Assembly (NCBI RefSeq): GCF_003634635.1
Contig: NZ_RBJB01000003.1
Span: 558,001 to 622,000 of the forward strand
Direction: 5' to 3'
From: Marinobacter nauticus
GTDB taxonomy: Bacteria > Pseudomonadota > Gammaproteobacteria > Pseudomonadales > Oleiphilaceae
DNA: 64,000 bases
Of this stretch, positions 57,047 to 64,000 are shown piece by piece. Position 1 is the stretch's first letter. The number at the start of each line of letters is the position of its first letter. The notes beneath the pieces were generated by a model that was given only the letters and a program-made list of their open reading frames with translations, was not told where the DNA came from and ran no database searches. A program made the translations under genes and the position numbers.

Positions 57047-57075
57047 TTGGCCGGCAAGCGCTTTACCGCTACAAT
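57047..57075 (+). promoter_or_regulatory. sigma-70 promoter for the thiolase gene
   Basis: TTGGCC (57047-57052) and TACAAT (57070-57075) are 17 bases apart, 62 bases before the ATG at 57137. Confidence 0.65.
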
Positions 57076-57136
57076 GCCTGCCATTCTTATAAACGGGCGC
57101 CACCCAACCAGGTGCCCAGATTAACGGAGAGTTCTC

Positions 57137-58315
57137 ATGCGTGATGTTGTTATTGTTGCCGCCAAACGCACCGCCATCGGCAGCTTCGGTGGTGGTCTGT
57201 CCAGCCTGCGTGCAGACCAGCTGGGTACGGCCGTGATCAAGGCCGTGATGGAAGAAACCGGTGTCGCCGGCGACCAGATCAATGAGGTTATCCTCGGCCA
57301 GGTACTCACCGCCGGCTGCGGCCAGAACCCGGCCCGACAGTCTGCCATCAATGCTGGCCTGCCAGCTTCCGTGCCAGCCATCACCATCAACAAGGTCTGT
57401 GGCTCCGGCCTGAAAGCCGTGCACATGGCGGTTCAGGCCATCCAGTGCGGCGATGCAGAGATGATCCTGGCCGGCGGTCAGGAAAGCATGAGCCAGGCTC
57501 CCCACGTACTGCCCAACAGCCGCAACGGTCAACGCATGGGCAACTGGAGCATGATCGACACCATGATCACCGACGGCCTGTGGGATGCCTTCAACGATTA
57601 TCACATGGGTATCACCGCTGAGAACATCGTCGAGAAATACGGCATCACCCGGGACGAGCAGGATGCCTTTGCCGCCGCATCCCAGCAGAAAGCCGTCGCT
57701 GCGCAAAAGGCCGGCTACTTTGACGGCCAGATTGTTCCTGTCACCATTCCCCAGCGCAAAGGCGACCCACTGGTGGTGGACAAGGATGAGTGCCCCCGCG
57801 ACGGCGTCACCGGCGACAGCCTGGGCAAACTGCGCCCGGCCTTCAAGAAAGACGGCTCGGTAACTGCCGGCAACGCTTCCTCCCTGAACGACGGCGCTGC
57901 CGTGGTGATGGTGTGCAGCGCAGACAAGGCGAAAGAGCTGGGCCTGACCCCGCTGGCAACCATCAAAGCCCACGCCAATGCCGGCGTGGACCCTACCATC
58001 ATGGGCACCGGCCCGATTCCGGCCAGCCAGCGCTGCCTGGAGCGGGCGGGCTGGACTGTTGATGACCTGGACCTGATCGAAGCCAACGAGGCCTTCGCCG
58101 CCCAGGCAATTTCCGTTAATCGGGACCTGGGCTGGGACACCGCCAAGGTAAACGTGAACGGCGGTGCCATTGCCCTGGGGCACCCGATTGGCGCTTCCGG
58201 TTGCCGTATTCTGGTCAGCCTGCTGCACGAAATGACCCGCCGCGATGCCAAGAAAGGTCTGGCCACGCTGTGTATTGGCGGTGGTATGGGTGTGGCCCTG
58301 GCCGTTGAGCGCTGA
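57137..58315 (+). CDS. Acetyl-CoA C-acetyltransferase (thiolase)
   Basis: A 392-residue biosynthetic-type thiolase: Cys88 in [10 protein letters not shown], His in GHPIGASG and Cys in LCIGGGMG. It joins two acetyl-CoA to acetoacetyl-CoA, for PHB or reverse in fatty acid/ketone breakdown. The phaB/phaC genes are not adjacent. Its stop overlaps trmL by one base (TGATG). Confidence 0.93.
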   Translation: MRDVVIVAAKRTAIGSFGGGLSSLRADQLGTAVIKAVMEETGVAGDQINEVILGQVLTAGCGQNPARQSAINAGLPASVPAITINKVCGSGLKAVHMAVQAIQCGDAEMILAGGQESMSQAPHVLPNSRNGQRMGNWSMIDTMITDGLWDAFNDYHMGITAENIVEKYGITRDEQDAFAAASQQKAVAAQKAGYFDGQIVPVTIPQRKGDPLVVDKDECPRDGVTGDSLGKLRPAFKKDGSVTAGNASSLNDGAAVVMVCSADKAKELGLTPLATIKAHANAGVDPTIMGTGPIPASQRCLERAGWTVDDLDLIEANEAFAAQAISVNRDLGWDTAKVNVNGGAIALGHPIGASGCRILVSLLHEMTRRDAKKGLATLCIGGGMGVALAVER

Positions 58316-58779
58316 TGCTGCACGTGGTCCTGTACGAGCCGGAGATACCGCCGAACACCGGCAATATCATCCGGCTCTGCGCCAACACCGGCTGCCAGCT
58401 GCACCTGATTGAACCCCTGGGATTCTCCCTTGAGGACAAGCAGATGCGGCGTGCCGGGCTGGATTACAGCGAATACGCTACGGTAAAGATCCATCCGGAT
58501 TACGACAGCTTTCTGGCCACCGAGCAGCCTTCGCGGCTGTTCGGTCTCACCACCAAGGGAAGTCGCCATTACCACGAGGTAGTGTTCCGGGACGGTGACT
58601 ACCTGATGTTTGGGCCGGAAACCCGGGGCCTGCCGGAAGACGTGCGCAACGGGCTACCCGCCGAACACCGTCTTCGGGTACCCATGCGTCCGGAAAGCCG
58701 CAGCCTCAACCTCTCCAATACCGCAGCTCTGGTAGTTTACGAGGCCTGGCGGCAACTTGGGTTTGAGGGCTCGATCTGA
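58315..58779 (+). CDS. trmL: TrmL, tRNA (cytidine/uridine-34 2'-O)-methyltransferase
   Basis: A 154-residue SPOUT methyltransferase: [30 protein letters not shown] and [16 protein letters not shown] are the SAM knot motifs. It methylates the wobble base of tRNA-Leu. It is translationally coupled to the thiolase gene. Confidence 0.95.
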   Translation: MLHVVLYEPEIPPNTGNIIRLCANTGCQLHLIEPLGFSLEDKQMRRAGLDYSEYATVKIHPDYDSFLATEQPSRLFGLTTKGSRHYHEVVFRDGDYLMFGPETRGLPEDVRNGLPAEHRLRVPMRPESRSLNLSNTAALVVYEAWRQLGFEGSI

Positions 58780-58802
58780 CCTATCCCGGGTAATCACCCA
58801 CA

Positions 58803-58828
58803 AAAAAACCGGCCGAAGCCGGTTTTTT
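58803..58828. terminator. Bidirectional terminator, trmL/secB
   Basis: Stem AAAAAACCGGC/GCCGGTTTTTT with loop CGAA, between convergent trmL and secB. A- and T-runs on both sides suit both directions. Confidence 0.92.
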
Positions 58829-58844
58829 CGCTGAGTAGCAGCGC

Positions 58845-59342
58845 TTAGTGAGTCTGCTCTTCCTTGGCTTCACCCGCCGCTTCTTCCTGCTTGCGCTTGA
58901 GCGCCTGGGCATAGATCGCGTCGAAGTTAACCGGAGCCAGCATCAGGGCCGGGAAGCTGCCCTTGTTCACAATGCCGTCAATCGCTTCGCGGGCATAGGG
59001 GAACAGAATCGTCGGGCAGTAGGCGCCGAGCATCTGGCCAAGCTGCGGGCCTTCAATGCCGGAGATCATGAATACGCCGCCCTGCTGGATTTCGACGATG
59101 TACGCCACCTTCTCACCGACCTTGGCCGTTACGGTCAGGGACAGAACCACTTCATACTGGTTGTCGCTGATCTTGTTATGGGAGGTGTTCAGATCCAGGT
59201 TTACCTGGGGCTTCCACTGCTCCTGAAAAACCAGCGGAGAGTTGGGCGATTCAAAAGACAGGTCCTTCACATAGATGCGCTGAAGGGCAAACTGTGGTTG
59301 GTTCTGGTTGTCGTTGCCTGCGGCTTGCTGATTCTCAGCCAT
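58845..59342 (-). CDS. secB: SecB, protein-export chaperone
   Basis: A 165-residue chaperone: RIYVKDLSFESPNSP at the N-terminus and the LFPYAREAIDGIVNKGSFP core are family signatures; the last 20 residues are acidic and polar. It holds preproteins unfolded for SecA. Convergent with trmL and downstream of yibN. grxC, which lies between these in E. coli, is missing here. Confidence 0.97.
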   Translation of the reverse strand: MAENQQAAGNDNQNQPQFALQRIYVKDLSFESPNSPLVFQEQWKPQVNLDLNTSHNKISDNQYEVVLSLTVTAKVGEKVAYIVEIQQGGVFMISGIEGPQLGQMLGAYCPTILFPYAREAIDGIVNKGSFPALMLAPVNFDAIYAQALKRKQEEAAGEAKEEQTH

Positions 59343-59474
59343 GATCAGTCCTTTCGTTCTCGTATTATGGGGCCAGGCCCGTTGTTATGTCGTCGTCTGC
59401 CGGAACAGTCTACTGCCAGGTTCCGAATGGTAATGTGAAACAGTGCGTCAGATCGCCACTCAGATCAAGCCCTG

Positions 59475-59891
59475 TTACTTTTTCACAAGTGGCAGGTTGC
59501 TGGCCTTCCAGTCGGTAATGCCACCATTCAGACGCACCACATTGCTGAACCCCTCGGCATTGAGCTGCTTGACCGCCATGGCGGCATGCTGCCCCATCTT
59601 GTCGACAACAATAATCTGCTTGTCTTTGTGCTTGCTCAGCTCATTAACGCGGCTTTTTAGACTATTAAGCGGAATGTTCACCGAGCCGGTAATGCGGCCT
59701 TCGTTGAAGTCTTTGCGATCGCGGATGTCCAACACCACCGCTTCATCCTTGTTGATCAGCGTAACCGCGCCCTGGGCCGAGATCTTGGCACCACCCCGGC
59801 GCGATTCCAGCACGATGATGGCCAGCAGGAACGCCACAAACAGCGACACCAGAATGTAGTGATTAACAACAAATTCAAACAAGCGGTCCAT
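59475..59891 (-). CDS. yibN: YibN-like rhodanese-fold membrane protein
   Basis: A 138-residue protein: one N-terminal helix (about 10-28), then a rhodanese domain. The active-site loop reads VVDKMGQHA, with Asp where a Cys would be, so it is not a typical sulfurtransferase. As I recall, E. coli YibN also has Asp here, and it lies near secB. Probably a cytoplasmic, membrane-anchored binding domain. Confidence 0.88.
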   Translation of the reverse strand: MDRLFEFVVNHYILVSLFVAFLLAIIVLESRRGGAKISAQGAVTLINKDEAVVLDIRDRKDFNEGRITGSVNIPLNSLKSRVNELSKHKDKQIIVVDKMGQHAAMAVKQLNAEGFSNVVRLNGGITDWKASNLPLVKK

Positions 59892-60091
59892 GAAACTACC
59901 CTGACAATTGGTTTGGCCGGATTATACACACCCACACCGGCTCACAGAAGGCAGTCGCCCCGCCATGATAGCGTCAGCACATCGTGATCATGAGCAATGC
60001 TTCAGCGAACGCGCGTGGTCTGAGTAAATGAAAACGGTTACAATCTGCCCCACTCAAATTCTGTTCTTTTTGCAACCAAGCGGACGACACG

Positions 60092-61639
60092 ATGACCGAG
60101 ACGCGCAAGCCCACTGCACTGATAATTCTCGACGGCTGGGGCCACCGTGACCCGGCGGAAGACAATGCCATCTCCAACGCCAACACCCCGTTCTGGGACA
60201 GGATCTGGCAGAACCAGCCGAAAACCCTGATCAACACCTCAGGGATGTTTGTTGGCCTGCCCCAGGGCCAGATGGGCAACTCCGAAGTGGGCCATATGAA
60301 TCTCGGCGCCGGCCGCGTGGTGTATCAGAGCCTGACGCGCATCGACAAAGATCTCGAAGATGGCGATTTCCAGAAGAATGAGGCCCTTTGCAACGCCATC
60401 GACAAGGCTGTTGCCAATGGCAAGGCCGTACACCTGATGGGCCTGCTGTCTCCGGGCGGCGTCCACAGCCATGAAGATCATATTCTGGCGGCAGCTGAGC
60501 TGGCTGCAGCCCGTGGTGCCAAAGAAGTTTACATCCATGCCTTCCTGGATGGCCGTGACATGCCACCACGCAGTGCCCGCCCTTCTCTGCAAAAAGCCGC
60601 CGCGAAAATGAAAAGCCTGGGCGTTGGCCGGGTAGCCACCATCGTTGGCCGGTATTTTGCCATGGACCGGGACAACCGCTGGGATCGCGTGGAAGCGGCC
60701 TATAACGCCATGAGCCTGGGCGAAGCCGAGTTCATCAGCGACGACCCGGTGGCGGCTCTGGAGCAGGCCTATGAGCGTGGCGAGAACGACGAGTTCGTGA
60801 AGCCCACCCACATCCGGGCCGATGGCGAGCCCGAGGGCATCATCAATGACGGCGACGCCGTGTTGTTCATGAACTTCCGTGCCGACCGCGCCCGGGAAAT
60901 GACCCGCACCTTCGTAGAGCAAGACTTCGACGGTTTCGACCGCCGCAAGCACCCGGAGCTGGCAGATTTCGTGATGCTCACCGAATATGCCGCTGACATC
61001 AAAACCTCCTGCGCCTACCCGCCCGAGCAACTGGCCAACGGCCTGGGCGAGTACATGGCGAAGCAAGGTAAAACCCAGCTGCGCATTGCCGAGACCGAGA
61101 AATACGCCCACGTGACCTTCTTCTTCAATGGCGGCCTGGAAACTCCCTTTGAAGGTGAAGATCGCATTCTGGTGCCATCTCCCAAGGTGGCCACCTACGA
61201 CCTGCAGCCGGAAATGAGCGCACCGGAGGTTACCGACAAACTGGTTGAAGCCATCAAGAGCGGCAAGTACGACCTGATCGTCTGCAACTACGCCAACGGC
61301 GATATGGTTGGCCACACAGGCAAGCTGGACGCCGCCATCAAGGCCGCCGAGTGCCTGGACCAGTGTGTACAGCGTGTGGTTGAGGCCCTGGATGAAGTGG
61401 GTGGCGAAGCCTTGATTACCGCCGACCACGGCAACTGCGAGCAGATGACCGACCCCAACTCCGGCCAGGTACACACCTCCCACACCATTGGCCCTGTACC
61501 TCTGGTTTACACCGGCCACCGCAAGGTGAACCTCCGGGATGACGGCAGCCTGTGCGATATCGCACCGACGCTGCTGGCCCTGATGGGTACCGAAAAGCCT
61601 TCGGAAATGACCGGGCACAGCCTGGTCGAGTTCGACTGA
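60092..61639 (+). CDS. gpmI: 2,3-bisphosphoglycerate-independent phosphoglycerate mutase
   Basis: A 515-residue alkaline-phosphatase-fold enzyme. LIILDGWG at the N-terminus binds metal and Ser64 in [12 protein letters not shown] is the phospho-acceptor. It interconverts 3- and 2-phosphoglycerate with Mn2+. Divergent from yibN by 200 bases. Followed by envC and ctpA, as in many gammaproteobacteria. Confidence 0.97.
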   Translation: MTETRKPTALIILDGWGHRDPAEDNAISNANTPFWDRIWQNQPKTLINTSGMFVGLPQGQMGNSEVGHMNLGAGRVVYQSLTRIDKDLEDGDFQKNEALCNAIDKAVANGKAVHLMGLLSPGGVHSHEDHILAAAELAAARGAKEVYIHAFLDGRDMPPRSARPSLQKAAAKMKSLGVGRVATIVGRYFAMDRDNRWDRVEAAYNAMSLGEAEFISDDPVAALEQAYERGENDEFVKPTHIRADGEPEGIINDGDAVLFMNFRADRAREMTRTFVEQDFDGFDRRKHPELADFVMLTEYAADIKTSCAYPPEQLANGLGEYMAKQGKTQLRIAETEKYAHVTFFFNGGLETPFEGEDRILVPSPKVATYDLQPEMSAPEVTDKLVEAIKSGKYDLIVCNYANGDMVGHTGKLDAAIKAAECLDQCVQRVVEALDEVGGEALITADHGNCEQMTDPNSGQVHTSHTIGPVPLVYTGHRKVNLRDDGSLCDIAPTLLALMGTEKPSEMTGHSLVEFD

Positions 61640-61656
61640 TCGCTCCGCCGGTAAAG

Positions 61657-62796
61657 GTGTTGCGTAAACTGACCGTCGTGGTGCTGGCCCTCACATTGGG
61701 GGCTGCACCTTTAGGCGCCCAGCAGGATGTGACCCCCGAACAGGTCGAGGCGCTGAAGGAGCGTATCGCCGACATCGACCGCTGGCTGGCCGATGCCGAA
61801 GAAGACAGGTCAACCCTTGAACAGCAACTGGCGGCCACCGAGCGCAAAATCAGCACCCTGACCCGGGAACGCCGTACCCTTCGGCAGCAGGTCCGGGAAC
61901 AGCAGGAGCGCCTGGCCGAGCTTCGCGCCCAGGAAAGCGAGCTGGCCAATACCCTCGAACAGCAACGGGAAAACCTGAAACTACAGATCCGGGCAGCCTG
62001 GATGGAAGGCGACGCGCCGGCTCTGAAAGTGCTGTTGAACGAGATTGAGCCCGGCGAAGTTGCCCGCACCCTGACCTACTACGAATACCTGAGCAAGAAT
62101 ACCGTCTCCCGCCTGGAAGCGTTCCAGCGCAGCCTTCAGGAACTGAAAGCCGCCCGCGCCGCCGTTCAGGCCACCCGCACCGAACTGGCCAAGACCGAAG
62201 CCGATCTGGAACAGCGCCAGCAGCAACTGACCCAGAGCCGGCAGGACCGGGCCAGAACACTGGCCGCCCTGAATGACGACATCCAGAACCGCCGTAGCGA
62301 GCGCCAGTCCCTGGAAGCCGATCGCCAGCGCCTGGAGCAATTGCTGAAAGAGGTGCAGCAGGCCATTGCCAGCATTCCGGCCCCGAACGAATCCAGCCCG
62401 TTCAAATCCCGCCGTGACAAACTGCCCTGGCCCGCGAAAGGGCGGGTAGTCAGCAATTACGGCGCCGTGTACGCCGATGGCAAACTGCGCCGTAACGGCA
62501 TCCTGATGAACACCGCCGAAGAAGCCGAAATCAAGGCCGTGCACTATGGCCGGGTGGTATTTGCCAACTGGCTGCGCGGGTTCGGGCTGATCACCATCAT
62601 TGATCACGGCGATGGCTACATGACCCTTTACGGCCACAGCAGCAGCCTGTTCACAACCCCCGGTGACTGGGTGCGCCCGGGCGAGACCATTGCCCTGGCC
62701 GGACGCACCGGCGGCACCGAGGACCCGGCCGTGTATTTCGAGGTACGGAGCAACGGCAAACCCGTGAATCCCAGGAGCTGGCTGGGCAAGCCATAA
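61657..62796 (+). CDS. envC: EnvC-like murein hydrolase activator
   Basis: A 379-residue exported protein with a signal peptide, a long coiled coil (about residues 30-250) and a C-terminal LytM domain. The LytM domain lacks the first zinc-ligand His-xxx-Asp (RRNGILMNT) but has YGHSSSL, like the non-catalytic EnvC that activates AmiA/AmiB at the septum. GTG at 61657 is the best start near gpmI; a TTG at 61660 is possible. Confidence 0.9.
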   Translation: MLRKLTVVVLALTLGAAPLGAQQDVTPEQVEALKERIADIDRWLADAEEDRSTLEQQLAATERKISTLTRERRTLRQQVREQQERLAELRAQESELANTLEQQRENLKLQIRAAWMEGDAPALKVLLNEIEPGEVARTLTYYEYLSKNTVSRLEAFQRSLQELKAARAAVQATRTELAKTEADLEQRQQQLTQSRQDRARTLAALNDDIQNRRSERQSLEADRQRLEQLLKEVQQAIASIPAPNESSPFKSRRDKLPWPAKGRVVSNYGAVYADGKLRRNGILMNTAEEAEIKAVHYGRVVFANWLRGFGLITIIDHGDGYMTLYGHSSSLFTTPGDWVRPGETIALAGRTGGTEDPAVYFEVRSNGKPVNPRSWLGKP

Positions 62797-62880
62797 CAGG
62801 GCTGACAAACGGCGTTGCGGGCGCCATACTGTCCGGGTCAGGAACCAGTCCAACTATTGGAAACAAAACAGGATATGTGA

Positions 62881-64000
62881 ATGAAACGGGCCAGAAGTAC
62901 ACTCAAGACCTCGCCATTGCGCACCATGATTCTTGCCACCTGTTGTTTCACAGCCCCCGGACTGGCCCTGGCACAGGATCAGGACGCTCAGACCCAGCAG
63001 ATTCTGGACTCCATTCAGAGTGGCGAGCGGGTTGAACTGAAACTTCCAGACCCGGAAGAACAACTGCCGCTGGAAGACCTGCGCAAGTTCACCGAAGTGT
63101 TCAGCCGCATCAAAGACGCCTACGTGGAAGATGTCTCCGACACCCAGCTGCTCGAGAGCGCCATCAAGGGCATGCTGTCCGACCTGGACCCGCACTCTAC
63201 CTACCTGGCCCCCAAGGATTACGAGGAACTGGAAGAAAGTACCTCCGGGGAATTTGGCGGCCTTGGCATTGAAGTGGGCATGGAGAACGGCTTTGTCAAA
63301 GTCATCTCTCCGATCGACGACACCCCGGCCCAGAAAGCGGGCGTTCAAGCCGGCGACCTGATCATCAAGCTGGACGAAAAGCCGGTGAAGGGAATGTCGC
63401 TGGAAGAAGCCGTCAACCTGATGCGCGGCAAGCCCGGCACGGTGCTTACTCTGACCATCATGCGCGAGGGCGAAAGTGCGCCTATCGAGATTGATGTCAC
63501 CCGGGATGTGATCAAAGTCACCAGCGTTAAATCCCGGATGATCGATAACGGCTACGGCTATGTCCGTGTCACGCAATTCCAGGCCGAGACTGGCCGGCAG
63601 TTCCTGAAAGCCCTCAGCGATCTGGAAGACGAACACGGCAACGATCTGGACGGCCTGATCATTGACCTTCGCAACAACCCCGGCGGTGTGTTGCAAGCTG
63701 CCGTAGAGACCGCGGATGCCCTGCTGGACGAAGGCCTGATTGTTTACACCGAAGGCCGTATCCAGAGTTCACGCCTGCGCTTCAGTGCCAAACCCGGCGA
63801 CGTCATGGCTGGCACACCTATTGTCGTGCTAATCAACGGTGGCTCTGCTTCCGCGTCGGAAATCCTTGCCGGCGCGCTCCAGGACCATGAACGTGCGGTG
63901 GTGATGGGTACCCAGTCCTTCGGCAAGGGCAGTGTTCAGACGGTTATACCGCTGGACGAGACCCACGCCATCAAAATGACCACAGCCCGTTATTTCACGC
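62881..64000 (+). CDS. ctpA: C-terminal processing protease CtpA (S41), C-terminus outside window
   Basis: About 373 residues are seen. A signal peptide (first 33 residues), a PDZ domain (GGLGIEVGMENGFVKV onward, about 125-205) and the S41 core: catalytic Ser324 in GGSASASE and Lys349 in SFGKGS. It degrades or trims periplasmic proteins, likely including EnvC-pathway and lipoprotein partners. It lies 84 bases after envC. The gene runs off the right edge. Confidence 0.95.
   Translation, partial: MKRARSTLKTSPLRTMILATCCFTAPGLALAQDQDAQTQQILDSIQSGERVELKLPDPEEQLPLEDLRKFTEVFSRIKDAYVEDVSDTQLLESAIKGMLSDLDPHSTYLAPKDYEELEESTSGEFGGLGIEVGMENGFVKVISPIDDTPAQKAGVQAGDLIIKLDEKPVKGMSLEEAVNLMRGKPGTVLTLTIMREGESAPIEIDVTRDVIKVTSVKSRMIDNGYGYVRVTQFQAETGRQFLKALSDLEDEHGNDLDGLIIDLRNNPGGVLQAAVETADALLDEGLIVYTEGRIQSSRLRFSAKPGDVMAGTPIVVLINGGSASASEILAGALQDHERAVVMGTQSFGKGSVQTVIPLDETHAIKMTTARYFT

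Noticed and set aside
59581..59640. Loss of the rhodanese catalytic Cys in yibN as a novelty
   Set aside because: E. coli YibN, as I remember it, also has Asp here, so it is probably the family norm.

Overview
The window looks like a chromosomal segment of a marine, denitrifying gammaproteobacterium, most probably Marinobacter or a close relative. The support is moderately high GC (by eye), a cytochrome cd1 nir cluster joined to a cNOR nor cluster, several NarK porters, two NnrS proteins, a SUF iron-sulfur operon, fabA-fabB, a rhombosortase with a GlyGly-CTERM protease, and the secB/yibN/gpmI/envC/ctpA neighbourhood of gammaproteobacteria. The genus is inferred from gene content and protein style, not from a search. 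I saw no rRNA, tRNA, CRISPR array, transposase or prophage.

Layout. 1-9.9 kb is housekeeping and accessory: a HAD hydrolase, a DUF2256-photolyase pair, a universal stress protein with a BCCT transporter, a CadR-like regulator with a textbook MerR-type promoter driving a short CDF metal exporter, a lipoprotein, a secreted zinc metalloprotease with a GlyGly-CTERM tail, its likely rhombosortase, and an AEC transporter. 10-31 kb is the denitrification core. norC-norB-(NosR/NapH-like ferredoxin)-norD-norE-norF runs rightward from a perfect FNR/DNR box. nirC-nirF-(PhnD-like binding protein)-nirQ-(small membrane protein) runs leftward. nirS-nirD-nirL-nirG-nirH-nirJ-nirE-nirN runs rightward and supplies the nitrite reductase plus heme d1 synthesis. 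A Crp/Fnr regulator with an altered recognition helix follows. 27.8-41 kb holds wrbA, a yqfA homologue with a FabR-like operator, two nnrS genes, three narK-type transporters, two of which flank a second perfect FNR box, a second universal stress protein, an ankyrin protein, an EVE protein, a NaChBac-type channel and a SirB2 protein.

41-64 kb is mostly core metabolism: fabA-fabB, a DNA-binding-domain-only AraC protein, a U32 family tRNA-modification protein, then sufB-C-D-S-A-T-E behind an IscR-type site, flgP-flgT, a TraF-like outer-membrane protein, cca, a pteridine reductase, a thiolase, trmL, secB, a rhodanese-fold protein, gpmI, envC and the start of ctpA.

How it fits together: nitrate and nitrite enter and leave by NarK porters, NirS reduces nitrite to NO in the periplasm, NorCB reduces NO to N2O, and NnrS proteins address NO stress. 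FNR/DNR boxes seen upstream of norC, narK and the usp-narK operon, with weaker ones near nirS/nirC, another narK and the U32 gene, tie these to oxygen limitation. No narGHJI or nos genes lie in this window. The most unusual items are a PhnD-like solute-binding protein inside the nir operon, a NosR/NapH-like ferredoxin inside the nor operon, and two palindromic elements that share a core but have unrelated, perfectly self-complementary arms. No intergenic stretch exceeds about 300 bases.
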